From positions 1 through 64,000 of the forward strand of contig JACRAU010000032.1 in the NCBI GenBank assembly GCA_016234655.1: a stretch of 64,000 nucleotides of DNA. The letters are read 5' to 3'. Of the stretch, positions 31,428 through 41,057 are shown piece by piece. A model generated the notes under the pieces. That model ran no database searches and was not told the DNA's origin. It was given only the letters and a program-made list of their open reading frames with translations. Origin of the DNA: Betaproteobacteria bacterium (GTDB lineage: Bacteria; Pseudomonadota; Gammaproteobacteria; Burkholderiales; Thiobacillaceae). The stretch's first letter is position 1. Each line of letters begins with the position of its first letter. The translations under genes and the position numbers were made by a program.

Positions 31428-33029
31428 ATGCGGGATTCAAGCAGCACATTCAAACAGCTCGATTCTGGATCGTTCGTCGACTCGCTCGCGGAGTGCCAGG
31501 CGTTCGCGCTGGCATGCCTGCCCATCGCCGTTTCCCAATGCTTGGCCGACATCGCCGCCGAGTTTCCGGAGCGGCCCGACGGCGGGGATGCCGAGTACGA
31601 ACAGGCACGGCATGCGCTGCGCAAGCGCAAGGACGATGTGGTGGCCGGCTTTCATGAACATCTGGTCACGCAGGCATCTGGCGGTCATGGCCGTGTTCTA
31701 GCGCCGGCCGGGCCGTGCCCCGACCGGCTCGGACTGATGCTGGAAGACGAGCATTATGATTTCACCGCGCCCGAAGCGGTCGCGGCGGTCATCGGTGCCG
31801 CCTGTAGCAGCGAGCTATATAGCCTCGATAAACGCTTCGAATATCTGCTCGGGCCATCCGTTCGGCGCGAATTGGCCTTCGGCCCGCGCGCCATCGGCCA
31901 GGCCGTCATGGCCGCCCTAAAGGCCGTCGGCATGCCCTTGGGCATTCGCCAGCAATTGTTGCCGGGGTTGGTCGAACATCTACCGGGGAACGTGGGGAGC
32001 GTGTATCGGGCGCTCAACCAGGCCATGATCGCGCGCGGCGTGTTGCCGCTGATGCGCGCGGGTTCGATGGGCAAGACAAGGGACGATGCGATAGCCAATA
32101 TGTGCTGGGATTGGATGTCCCGGTACATGGAAGCGGCGCCGGATGCGGCCATCGCCGTGCCAAAGCGCCGCGTGCGGTGGCATTCGGATGCCGCCCGGCT
32201 GCATGAAGGATTGATCGCGCATGGGCTTGAGGTCGAGAAATTGCAAGCGGCCGGGGCGAATCTGGCGCGCGAGATCGATCAGGCGATGCCGGCGAGCCTG
32301 GAGGCCGTCGATAAGGTCTTGCTCAACTGGGTGGCCATCCTGTTCGACGGCGTATTCATGCGATCGGACATGGACGCGGCATATCGCGCGGTATTCAGCC
32401 GGCTGCAATGGCCTTTGATCAAGACGGCATTACGCGACCAGGGGCACTTGATCGACGACGTGACGCATCCGGCGCAACGCCTGTTCGGCGCCTGGGTGGC
32501 GGCGGCCGATGCGCACGACGCTGCCGGGCTGGCGAGGATGCAAGCGCTGGCCGCCGAGTTGAGCGCTGCCATCCAGCCCGATTTCGCGGCCGCATGGCGC
32601 CTATGGTCCGCCGATACGCCCGGCGAGCCGCCACCCCCGGCCGCCGCCGATGCGGAGCGTTATGCCGCGCCGATCCATTTGGCCATCTCCGATCTGCGTA
32701 TCCCGCGCGCGATGGCGTCGTTTCTGATCGAGCATCGGGTTGCGGTGTTGGGCGGCGTCGCATCTCGCCATGGCGAGGGCGGCATGGAATGGCGAATCGC
32801 CGTCGATGCCCTGGACGAATTGCTGCATAGCCTGGAGCCGGCCAGTTGGCGCCAAGACCGTGCCGGCTTGTCGGCATCGCTGCCCGGCACGCTCAAGCGC
32901 TTGCGCGCCAGCATGGAAGCGGCGGGCGTGATGGCCGAGGCCCGCGAGCGCTTCTTCGGCATGCTCGTCAAATACCATGCGATTCTGATGAAGGCGGCCC
33001 AAGGGCGGCCCATCCACACCATTGATTGA
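31428..33029 (+). CDS. DUF1631 family protein
   Basis: A 533-residue, mostly helical soluble protein. The segments LGLMLEDEHYD, then CSSELYSLDKRFEYLLG, then LNQAMIARGVLPLMRAG, and a C-terminal RIAVDALDELLHSLEP with LPGTLKRLRASMEAAG, match what I recall of DUF1631, which is frequently associated with c-di-GMP signalling genes. The biochemical role is unknown. ATG at 31428 is chosen (GGAG 6 nt upstream); a GTG at 31401 is in frame but lies inside a leader hairpin. The c-di-GMP-I riboswitch precedes it and an EAL/HDOD gene follows after 12 bp. Confidence 0.7.
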   Translation: MRDSSSTFKQLDSGSFVDSLAECQAFALACLPIAVSQCLADIAAEFPERPDGGDAEYEQARHALRKRKDDVVAGFHEHLVTQASGGHGRVLAPAGPCPDRLGLMLEDEHYDFTAPEAVAAVIGAACSSELYSLDKRFEYLLGPSVRRELAFGPRAIGQAVMAALKAVGMPLGIRQQLLPGLVEHLPGNVGSVYRALNQAMIARGVLPLMRAGSMGKTRDDAIANMCWDWMSRYMEAAPDAAIAVPKRRVRWHSDAARLHEGLIAHGLEVEKLQAAGANLAREIDQAMPASLEAVDKVLLNWVAILFDGVFMRSDMDAAYRAVFSRLQWPLIKTALRDQGHLIDDVTHPAQRLFGAWVAAADAHDAAGLARMQALAAELSAAIQPDFAAAWRLWSADTPGEPPPPAAADAERYAAPIHLAISDLRIPRAMASFLIEHRVAVLGGVASRHGEGGMEWRIAVDALDELLHSLEPASWRQDRAGLSASLPGTLKRLRASMEAAGVMAEARERFFGMLVKYHAILMKAAQGRPIHTID

Positions 33030-33041
33030 TTCGAGGAAGCC

Positions 33042-34352
33042 ATGACCGAGAACCACCTGCGCCTAGTGAAAAATGAGAGCCCGGCCGCGCGCGGCGCGGA
33101 ACCGGTACGCCAATATGAGTCGGGGCCGGCGCGCTTTCTGATTCGCCAGCCCGTCATCGGGGCCAACCAACGGCTCGCCGGTTACGAACTCAAGCTGCGG
33201 GACAGCGTGCCCGTGCCCGTGGTCGCCGGCGCGGCCAACCTGCAACAGATGCGCGATGAGATGCTGCTGACCTGCACGCTCAACAGCGATCTGCGTCAAG
33301 TGGCCGGCGACAACTTGTTGTTGTTCCTGTCCCTGGGGGCCGAGACCTTGTATAGCCCGTTCATGGAGTTTCTGCCCAAGGCCAATGTCGTCGTCGCCAC
33401 CGCCAGGCTGAACCTGGCGGGCAACGAGATGAAGATGCGGCTGGGAGAATTGGGCCGCATCGGCGTGCGCCTGGCGCTCGACGACCCGGATACGGACTTG
33501 GCGCTCAAGTTGCCGCCCACCCTGTGCCGTTATGCCCGTATCGATAGCCGCAAGCACGATCTGCCGAGCCTGGCGCGATATGTCGACACACTGAGAACGA
33601 TGTACCCGCTGGCGAAATTGATGGCGACCCATGTGGACACCGATGAAATGCGCGAGTGCTGCGGCCGTCTGGGCATCGATTATTTCCAGGGACAGTACTT
33701 CACCGAATTGCGGCCCAACACCGAATCGAAGCTCGATGGCAATCGATGGCGCATCATGGAATTGCTCAACTTGGTGATCAGCCATGCCGAGGTCGGCGAG
33801 ATCGAGGAGAAGTTCAAGACGGACGCGGCGTTGAGCTATCGCTTGCTGCGTTACATCAATTCCCCGGCCTTGATGCTACAGCACCCCATCCAGTCCATTT
33901 CCCAGGCGGTGATGTTCCTGGGGCATGACCAACTCTACCGCTGGCTCGCGCTGCTGCTGTTTTCCGGCGACACGCCGGACCCGCGCAGCCTGTCCTTGCT
34001 GAGAAATGCCCTGGTGCGGGCGCGTTTCACCGAGAACCTTGGGCAGTGCCATATCGCGCCGCCCAGGCGTGGCGGCCTGTTCATCGTCGGTCTGCTGTCC
34101 ATGCTGGATGCCCTGCTCAACCTGCCCATGGCGGAGGCGATCGCCGGCCTCAAGTTGCCGGAGGAGATCGTTTTCGCGCTACTCAAGCGGGCGGGGCCGC
34201 TGGCGCCGTATCTTGAGCTGGCGATCGCCTGCGAGCATTTCGACCGGGACGCCATCAATCGCTGTTCCGAGCAGAATGGATTCACTCCGGATGAGGTGAA
34301 TTTCGCCCATGTCGATGCCTTGATCTGGGCGGAGCGCCTGGTCCAGCAATGA
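33042..34352 (+). CDS. EAL-like/HDOD (YuxH-type) signalling protein
   Basis: A 436-residue protein with an N-terminal EAL-like domain (about 30-230) and an HDOD domain (about 230-430). The catalytic EAL signature is GYELKLRD, DDFGTG is replaced by DDPDTD, and the VAEGVE motif by MATHVD, so phosphodiesterase activity is unlikely. YuxH-type proteins are usually treated as binding or signalling scaffolds. GAGGAAG lies 5 nt before the ATG. It is the second gene under the c-di-GMP riboswitch, so c-di-GMP may set the level of its own downstream partner. Confidence 0.85.
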   Translation: MTENHLRLVKNESPAARGAEPVRQYESGPARFLIRQPVIGANQRLAGYELKLRDSVPVPVVAGAANLQQMRDEMLLTCTLNSDLRQVAGDNLLLFLSLGAETLYSPFMEFLPKANVVVATARLNLAGNEMKMRLGELGRIGVRLALDDPDTDLALKLPPTLCRYARIDSRKHDLPSLARYVDTLRTMYPLAKLMATHVDTDEMRECCGRLGIDYFQGQYFTELRPNTESKLDGNRWRIMELLNLVISHAEVGEIEEKFKTDAALSYRLLRYINSPALMLQHPIQSISQAVMFLGHDQLYRWLALLLFSGDTPDPRSLSLLRNALVRARFTENLGQCHIAPPRRGGLFIVGLLSMLDALLNLPMAEAIAGLKLPEEIVFALLKRAGPLAPYLELAIACEHFDRDAINRCSEQNGFTPDEVNFAHVDALIWAERLVQQ

Positions 34353-34369
34353 GGCCCACGCGGCCGGGT

Positions 34370-37300
34370 TTATAAGCGGTTTGTCGCCGCGATATAAGCG
34401 GCGGCCGCAGCGGCATCGAGCGCGGGGCTGAAGAAATAGCCCTGGACATGCTCGCAATTCAGGTTCTTGAGATATTCCAGTTGCTTCTCGTTTTCCACGC
34501 CCTCGGCGATGACCTCCAGGCCAAGGTTGTGGGCAAGCGAGATGGTCGCGGAGCAGATGGCCGCGTCGTTGGGGTCGGTCTCGATATCCTTGACGAAGGA
34601 GCGATCGATCTTGAGCCGGTTGATCGGGAATAGCTTCAGGTAGTTCAGCGAGGAATAGCCAGTCCCGAAATCGTCGATCGCCAGGCCGACGCCAATTCCG
34701 CGTAGCATCCACAGGGTCTCCGTCGTTTCCTGCGGGTTGTCCATGGCCACGCCTTCGGTGATTTCGAGTTCGACGATACTAGGCTCGATGCCGGCCTTGA
34801 CGATGGTGGCGGCCACCAGCATCGGCAGGGTCCTCTGATGGAACTGGCGCGAGGAGATGTTGATCGAGACGGTGATGCCGCCAATGCCATGGTCGGCCCA
34901 CTGCCTGGTCTGGCGGCAGGCCTCGCGTAGCACCCATTCGCCGATGGGCAGTATCAAGCCGGTCTCCTCCGCGACAGGGATGAACTTCGCCGGCGATATG
35001 AGCCCCTTGCCCGGATGCTCCCAGCGGATCAAGGCCTCCACCCCGATGACCTTGCCCGTGTCGATATTTATTTGAGGTTGGTAGTAAAGGCGCAATTGGC
35101 GCTGGACGATGGCTTGGTGCAGGTCGTGCTCCAGCTCCAGACGCTCGTGGGCGATGTGGTTCATCTCCTGGCGGAAGAACTGGTAGTTGTTACGCCCGGC
35201 CGACTTGGCGTGATACATCGCCGCATCGGCATTTTTCATCAATTCGCCGACGTCGAGTCCATCGTCGGGATAAAAGCTGATGCCGATGCTGGGGCTGGAA
35301 TGCAGTTCGTGCCTTTCGATGCGGTAGTGCGCGCCCAATGCACGCAGGATGTTCTCCCCGACATAGCTGGCGCCGACGGCATCCTCGACCTCGGTCAAGA
35401 CGACGACGAATTCGTCGCCGCCCAGGCGGGCCACGATATCGCTGTCGCGCACGCAGCCCCTCAGCCGGCTGGCTACCTCGATCAGCAACTGGTCGCCGAC
35501 ATGGTGCCCGAGCGTGTCGTTGATGACCTTGAATCGATCCAGGTCCAGGAACATCACGGCGATCTTTTCGCGATTGCGATGGGCGAGCTCGATCGCCTGG
35601 TTCAGCCTTGCCGTCAGCGTGAACCGGTTCGGCAGGCCGGTCAGCGCGTCATGGTGGGCCAGGTGGTAGATCTGGTTTTGCGCCGCCTTGTGTTCGCTGA
35701 TGTCGGCGAAGCTGTAGATATGGTGGGTGACGGTATTGTTTTCATCGCGCACGGTGGTCGCGGTGCACCACTTCGGGTAGGTCGCGCCATCCTTGCGCCG
35801 GTCCATGATCTCGCCTTGCCAATAGCCGTCCTCGGACAAGGTGCCTTCGACCTCTTCATATTTGAGCCGGCTTTCCAAATTGGCGGCCAGGAAATCCGGG
35901 CCACGGCCGAGAATTTCTTGCTGCGAATAGCCGGTCAGTTGGGTGAAGGCCATATTGCATGTCATCACCTTGTTTTGCGGGTCGGTAATCAAAATGGCCT
36001 CGCCGCTGGACTCAAACACGCGCGCCATCAAGTGGATTTGCTTTTCCGCCTCGTGTCGTTCGGTGACATCCTGCACCGTGCCGATCGAGCGCAAGGGGTG
36101 TCCGGCCGCGTCATATTCCGTATGGCAGTTCTCGACCACATGCTTGATGCGGCCATCCGGCATCATCAGCCTGTGGGTGATGGTGTAGGGCGTCCGATTC
36201 TTGACCGATTCGGTGTAGGCGGCGTTGACCATGTCCCGGTCGTCCGGGTGGACGGCATGGAGGAAGGCCTCATAAGACGCACCGAATTTTTCTTGGTCGA
36301 TCTCGAACAGGCTGAAGATTTCATCCGACCATATCAGCCGGTTGTTCATCAGGTCCAATTCCCAGCTGCCGATATGGGCGATCTTCTGGGCCTCGGCCAA
36401 GAGCGACTCGCGCTGCTTGAGGTCTTCCTCGGCGGCCTTGCGTTTGCTGATGTCGCGCACGATGGCCCACATGCCGGAAGGCCGTAGGTCTTCCCCCCGC
36501 AGCAGGAAAGTACGCAGCTCGACCGGGAAGACCAGGCCGTCCTTGCGCAAGTACTCCTTTTCATACACATAGGAAAAACCGTGGGGCAGAATCTGTTCGT
36601 CGACGATGTCTTGTTCGAGGGCATGCCACCTCTCCGGAGTGAGGTCGGTATAGCGCAGTCGTTTCAGTTCGTCCGAGGTGTAGCCCAGCATTTCCTGGTA
36701 GGCAGGATTGAAGTCGACGATAAGGCCGTTCATGTCGACCTGGACATAGGCGTCGCGCATGCTTTCGTATAGCCGGCTCAGGTGCGCCTCTTTTTCCTTG
36801 AGTGCCTTCTCGGCCAGCTTTTGTTGGGTGATATCGCGCGTGATGGTCGAGTATTGCATGATTTCACCACCGTCATTGCGATGCGCGACGATGGTCTGTT
36901 CGCCGATCAGTAGAGAACCGTCACGGCGCCTGAACTCGTTTTCGCCATGCCAGTAGCCGTGGGCACGGCAGGCCGGGAAGGCGATGTTATTGATCTTGGC
37001 GATCCAGCCGGGACGGTGGAAATTGGCGATGTGCTCGCCGATGATGTTTTCGTTTTCGGCGATGCCCAGCATTCGCCTGCCGGCGTTATTCATATAAATC
37101 AGGTTGCCGTCCATATCGGCCGAGGCGATCAGGTCCTGGGCGTTTTCGATGATTTGCAGCAGGTCCTGCGTGCGTCGATAGGCCGCCTGATTTTCGCCAA
37201 GCATCGCATTGTCGCGTTCGATGAACTTGGCCCAGTTCGCGGCGACCAGGCCGAGTTCGTCCACGGTCCGGGCCACGGGCGCCGATATTCCAGCCGGCCC

Positions 37301-38068
37301 TTGTCCTTGGCCGGCCAGGTGGTCTTGCAGCGGGCGAATCCCCTGCATGAAGCTATGCCAGGCCAGGTAGGTGCCAAGCGCGGCCAGCACCAGCAAGCCC
37401 AGCCAGAGCAACAGCGCGGTGGAATTCAACTCGTCGTGTAGGTTCGAGTAATAGCCGATCAAGACCGTGTCGATGAGCATCGGCGTGGCCAGGCCGAGCA
37501 TGATCACCTTGGCCGAGAGCGGGATGGCATTGAGCACGACGCCGCGCGGCGCCAGGTAGCGGCCTAGGCGGTCGGCCAGGAAAAAGAAGATCGGAAAACC
37601 TGCGATCAGCGTGGCGCTGATGCTGCCCAGTATCCGGGCCGCATGGTCGCCCGCGTCGTAGTGCCGGATGCCGAGCCGGTCGAGCGAGAGGTCCGCGCTC
37701 AAGGCACCGAACGCGCTGTAGACGGCGAGGAAGCCGAGCATCAGCCAGGGCAGGCGGGCCAGCCGTTTTTGCGCACGGGCCAAGCTCACCTCGTCCCGCA
37801 GGCGAGGCAATGCGGTGATCCAGCGGCAGGCGGCCCGTGCCGACAGTAGGACGCCGATGCCGACAGCCAGTACATAGAGGCCGCCATAACTCATGAAGAT
37901 GAGATAGAACTCGGGCAGAGGGTAATAGCCCACCAAGCTCATGGCGGTGCCGCCGACAAGGGTGGGGATCAGCAACGACATCAGGGCCGTGGCATAAATG
38001 TCTCGGCAGATGCGCTTATCGTCGTCTGCCCTAGGCCTCGCGGCGGGTGCATCGGGGAGAGGCGTCAT
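34370..38068 (-). CDS. Membrane PAS(n)-GGDEF-EAL c-di-GMP enzyme
   Basis: A 1232-residue protein. About six membrane helices (28-240) precede four PAS domains (about 310-800, several with PAC motifs such as ITRDIT and VQDVTER). The GGDEF domain is intact (883-887) with I-site RDSD, and the EAL domain has EAL at 1011-1013 and DDFGTGYSSL from 1132. Both activities look possible. It ends 17 bp from the convergent EAL/HDOD gene and starts 7 bp after the MgtC/DUF4010 gene, so it is probably cotranscribed with recJ and that gene. Confidence 0.9.
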   Translation of the reverse strand: MTPLPDAPAARPRADDDKRICRDIYATALMSLLIPTLVGGTAMSLVGYYPLPEFYLIFMSYGGLYVLAVGIGVLLSARAACRWITALPRLRDEVSLARAQKRLARLPWLMLGFLAVYSAFGALSADLSLDRLGIRHYDAGDHAARILGSISATLIAGFPIFFFLADRLGRYLAPRGVVLNAIPLSAKVIMLGLATPMLIDTVLIGYYSNLHDELNSTALLLWLGLLVLAALGTYLAWHSFMQGIRPLQDHLAGQGQGPAGISAPVARTVDELGLVAANWAKFIERDNAMLGENQAAYRRTQDLLQIIENAQDLIASADMDGNLIYMNNAGRRMLGIAENENIIGEHIANFHRPGWIAKINNIAFPACRAHGYWHGENEFRRRDGSLLIGEQTIVAHRNDGGEIMQYSTITRDITQQKLAEKALKEKEAHLSRLYESMRDAYVQVDMNGLIVDFNPAYQEMLGYTSDELKRLRYTDLTPERWHALEQDIVDEQILPHGFSYVYEKEYLRKDGLVFPVELRTFLLRGEDLRPSGMWAIVRDISKRKAAEEDLKQRESLLAEAQKIAHIGSWELDLMNNRLIWSDEIFSLFEIDQEKFGASYEAFLHAVHPDDRDMVNAAYTESVKNRTPYTITHRLMMPDGRIKHVVENCHTEYDAAGHPLRSIGTVQDVTERHEAEKQIHLMARVFESSGEAILITDPQNKVMTCNMAFTQLTGYSQQEILGRGPDFLAANLESRLKYEEVEGTLSEDGYWQGEIMDRRKDGATYPKWCTATTVRDENNTVTHHIYSFADISEHKAAQNQIYHLAHHDALTGLPNRFTLTARLNQAIELAHRNREKIAVMFLDLDRFKVINDTLGHHVGDQLLIEVASRLRGCVRDSDIVARLGGDEFVVVLTEVEDAVGASYVGENILRALGAHYRIERHELHSSPSIGISFYPDDGLDVGELMKNADAAMYHAKSAGRNNYQFFRQEMNHIAHERLELEHDLHQAIVQRQLRLYYQPQINIDTGKVIGVEALIRWEHPGKGLISPAKFIPVAEETGLILPIGEWVLREACRQTRQWADHGIGGITVSINISSRQFHQRTLPMLVAATIVKAGIEPSIVELEITEGVAMDNPQETTETLWMLRGIGVGLAIDDFGTGYSSLNYLKLFPINRLKIDRSFVKDIETDPNDAAICSATISLAHNLGLEVIAEGVENEKQLEYLKNLNCEHVQGYFFSPALDAAAAAAYIAATNRL

Positions 38069-38075
38069 GGTTGCT

Positions 38076-39326
38076 TCATAGAAGAAACCAAGCCGTTATC
38101 AACCCCAAGGCGACAAAGGCCATGCCGGGCAAAACCAGGCGGATCAATTGGCCGCCGCTGAGCAAACTGGCCAGTAGCGTCTTGAAGGCGATATTGGCCA
38201 GCAAGGCCAGCAGAATGACCGTGGCCGCCTGCTCGGCCAGGATGTTGCCGATGCCGAACAAGCGCAGGCTCGATAGCGTAATGGCATCGACATCGGTGAG
38301 GCCGGATACGATGGCCACGCCATAGAGGCCCTGTTGCCCGGCCAAATCGCTTAGCCAGGCGGCGGCGAACAGGACCAGGGCATATAGGCCGCCGAAGGTG
38401 AGCGCGGTGCGAATCTCGGCCGGGTTTTGCACTTGCAAGGTGGGCGGGCGCGGTTTTTCGCCGAGCCGGTGCCATAGCAAGAGAATGCCGGCCAGGCCGG
38501 CGGCCGCGCCACCGCCGAGGATGACGGCCAGGCGCGGCAGCAGGCCGGGCGATACCACGGCCACCACGATGGCCAGCCTGACCAGCACCATCCAGTTGGC
38601 GAGCAGGATGACCACGGCGGCCACCCCGGCCAGGTCGGGGTCGCCGCGGCTGTTGCGGGCGAAGGTGAGCGTGGTGGCGGTGCTGGACACCGCGCCGCCG
38701 AGCAGGCCGGTCAACAAGGCGCCGTTGCGGTCGCCGGCGACGCGTAGGGCGGCGTAGCCGGCCAGCGAAATGCCCGAGATCAAGACCACCATCCACCAGA
38801 TTTGCGAGGGATTGAGCACGCCATAGGGGCCATAGTCTTGGTTCGGCAACAAGGGCAGGATCACCAGCGACAACACGGCGAATTGGAGGATGGAGACCAG
38901 ATCGGTGCGGGTCAGGCGTTGGCTCACGCCGCGCAGCTCGGCCTTGAAATACAGCAGCACCGTGCTCAAGATCGCCAACGAAAGGGCCAGCTCGATATAG
39001 CCGTACCAGACCATGGCGCCCAGGCCGTAGCAGACGACGATGGCAGCGACCGTGGTGGTGCCGGGGTCGCCTTCTTCCGGCATGCGTTGATAGGCGGCCA
39101 CCATCATGCCGCCCAGGATCAGCAGGCCGGCGGCGAGCAGCCAGGGCGAGCCGGTCTTGTCCGCCAGCAGCGCGCCGATGGTGCCGGCCAGCGCGACCAG
39201 CGAGAAGGTGCGCAGGCCGGCCTTGGCGGCGGGCGAGCGTTCGCGCTCCAGGCCGATCAGCAGGCCGATCGCCAGGCTGACCACGAAGGCCGACCACGGC
39301 CACAAGGCTTGGATGATGTCGTTCAT
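38076..39326 (-). CDS. MgtC/SapB-DUF4010 family membrane protein
   Basis: A 416-residue protein with about 12 membrane helices. The N-terminal part has the MgtC/SapB signature (SLAIGLLIGLERER near 15-30, then LRTFSLVALAGTIGALL). The C-terminal part is DUF4010 (GLLGGAVSSTATTLTFAR, SGLTDVDAIT). Function is unknown; MgtC relatives influence magnesium homeostasis or virulence. Its ATG overlaps the recJ stop (ATGA), so ATG at 39326 is preferred over an upstream in-frame codon. Confidence 0.85.
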   Translation of the reverse strand: MNDIIQALWPWSAFVVSLAIGLLIGLERERSPAAKAGLRTFSLVALAGTIGALLADKTGSPWLLAAGLLILGGMMVAAYQRMPEEGDPGTTTVAAIVVCYGLGAMVWYGYIELALSLAILSTVLLYFKAELRGVSQRLTRTDLVSILQFAVLSLVILPLLPNQDYGPYGVLNPSQIWWMVVLISGISLAGYAALRVAGDRNGALLTGLLGGAVSSTATTLTFARNSRGDPDLAGVAAVVILLANWMVLVRLAIVVAVVSPGLLPRLAVILGGGAAAGLAGILLLWHRLGEKPRPPTLQVQNPAEIRTALTFGGLYALVLFAAAWLSDLAGQQGLYGVAIVSGLTDVDAITLSSLRLFGIGNILAEQAATVILLALLANIAFKTLLASLLSGGQLIRLVLPGMAFVALGLITAWFLL

Positions 39327-41008
39327 GCCGGCGCCCAATGCTCCAAGGTAAGTTGCAAACCGCGCTTGCCGTTGTACTCGTTGACCTCCAGCCGGTAGAC
39401 CGCCTGGATGCGGTCCGGCAAGGGCGTGTCATGGTTGAACAGCATGGCCTCTATCTCGATGTCGCCACCGAGCTTTAACTTTAGATGCTTTTCGCCGACC
39501 AGGCGCTGGGCCAGGACCGGGAACTCGCCATGGAAGCTGGGGTGCGCGAAGCCCTGGCCCCAAACGCCTTGCTGGATGGCGACGGCGTTGTCGAGGGTGA
39601 AATCCTCGCGCGCCAAGCCGCCGTCGGTTTCGATCAGGCGTTCCAGGTCGGCGGGCGACAACAGTTCTCGCGCCACCGCCTCGAAGGCCTCGGCGAGGCG
39701 CGGGAAATCGGCCTCGCGCAGCGTGAGGCCGGCCGCCGCCGCGTGGCCGCCGAACTTCAGGATCAGCCCCGGCTGCCGCTTGTCGACCAGGTCGAGCGCA
39801 TCGCGCAGGTGCAGGCCGGGGATGGAGCGGCCCGAACCCTTGAGCAGGCCGTCGCCGCCGTCGGCGAACACCAGGGTCGGCCGGTGGTGGCGTTCCTTCA
39901 GGCGCGAGGCCAAGAGGCCGATCACGCCTTGGTGCCAGCTCGGGTCATGGAGGCTCAGGCTGGCGCCGTCCGCGACGGCGATGCCGTCGAGCAGGGCCAG
40001 GGCCTGTGCCTGCATCTCGGCCTCGATGCCGCGCCGCTCGCGATTGAGCCGATCCAGTTCGCCCGCCAGCTTCAGGGCCGTGTCGGGCGTTCGCGCCAGC
40101 AGGCATTCGATGCCCAGGCTCATGTCGGTCAGCCGGCCGGCCGCGTTCAGGCGCGGCCCGAGCGAGAAGCCGAGGTCGTAAACCGAGGCGCGCTCGGGCC
40201 GGCGGCCGGCGGCTTGGAACAAGGCGGCGATGCCGGGGCGCATCAGGCCCTTGCGCATGCGCGCCAGGCCCTGGGCGACCAGCAGCCGATTGTTGGCATC
40301 CAGCCGGACCACGTCGGCCACGGTGCCGAGCGCGACCAGATCGAGCAGCTCGGCCAGGTTCGGTTCGGTCCGGTCGGCGAAGGCGCCGCGCCGCCGCAGC
40401 TCGGCGCGCAAGGCCATCAATACATAGAACATCACGCCGACCCCGGCCAGGTGCTTGCTCGGAAAGGCGCAGCCGGGCTGGTTCGGGTTGACGATCAGCG
40501 CCTCCGGCAGGCTGTCGCCGGGCAGGTGATGGTCGGTGACGATCACCTCGATACCCAGCCGTTTGGCCTCTTCGATGCCGGCATGGGCGGCGATGCCGTT
40601 ATCCACCGTGACGAGCAGGTCGGGCCGGCGCTCGGCGGCCAGACGCACGATCTCGGGCGACAGGCCATAGCCGTAGTCGAAGCGGTTGGGCACCAGATAA
40701 TCGACCGTGGCGCCGAGCCCGCGCAGCCCGGCCACGGCCACGGCGCAGGCCGTGGCGCCGTCGGCGTCGTAATCGCCGACGATCAGGATATTCTCGCCAC
40801 GCTGGATCGCATCGGCCAGGCGCGCGGCGGCGGTATCGGCATTGCGCAATTGTCCGTGCGGCGCCAATTCGGCCAGGCGCTGACGGATTTCATCCGGGCC
40901 GGCCACGCCGCGCGCGGCGAACAGGCGGGCGAGCAGGGGGGGGTGCCCGGCCGATAGCAAGGCCTGGGCGGCCGCTTGCGGCCAAGGCCGGGTCACGAGT
41001 TTTAGCAT
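39323..41008 (-). CDS. recJ: Single-stranded-DNA-specific exonuclease RecJ
   Basis: A 561-residue 5'-3' exonuclease of recombination and mismatch repair. The DHH phosphoesterase motifs are present: VGDYDADGATACAVA, VTVDNGIA, TDHHLPGD, and the C-terminal DHHA1 motif with KFGGHAAAAGLTL. An OB-fold ends the protein. It begins a group with MgtC/DUF4010 and GGDEF-EAL genes and is divergent from the ferredoxin-reductase gene across a 49-bp gap. Confidence 0.95.
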   Translation of the reverse strand: MLKLVTRPWPQAAAQALLSAGHPPLLARLFAARGVAGPDEIRQRLAELAPHGQLRNADTAAARLADAIQRGENILIVGDYDADGATACAVAVAGLRGLGATVDYLVPNRFDYGYGLSPEIVRLAAERRPDLLVTVDNGIAAHAGIEEAKRLGIEVIVTDHHLPGDSLPEALIVNPNQPGCAFPSKHLAGVGVMFYVLMALRAELRRRGAFADRTEPNLAELLDLVALGTVADVVRLDANNRLLVAQGLARMRKGLMRPGIAALFQAAGRRPERASVYDLGFSLGPRLNAAGRLTDMSLGIECLLARTPDTALKLAGELDRLNRERRGIEAEMQAQALALLDGIAVADGASLSLHDPSWHQGVIGLLASRLKERHHRPTLVFADGGDGLLKGSGRSIPGLHLRDALDLVDKRQPGLILKFGGHAAAAGLTLREADFPRLAEAFEAVARELLSPADLERLIETDGGLAREDFTLDNAVAIQQGVWGQGFAHPSFHGEFPVLAQRLVGEKHLKLKLGGDIEIEAMLFNHDTPLPDRIQAVYRLEVNEYNGKRGLQLTLEHWAPA

Positions 41009-41057
41009 CGGTGGGGCGTGTCTTTGGCTGTAACGGTTCAGTGGCTATCATAACCTC

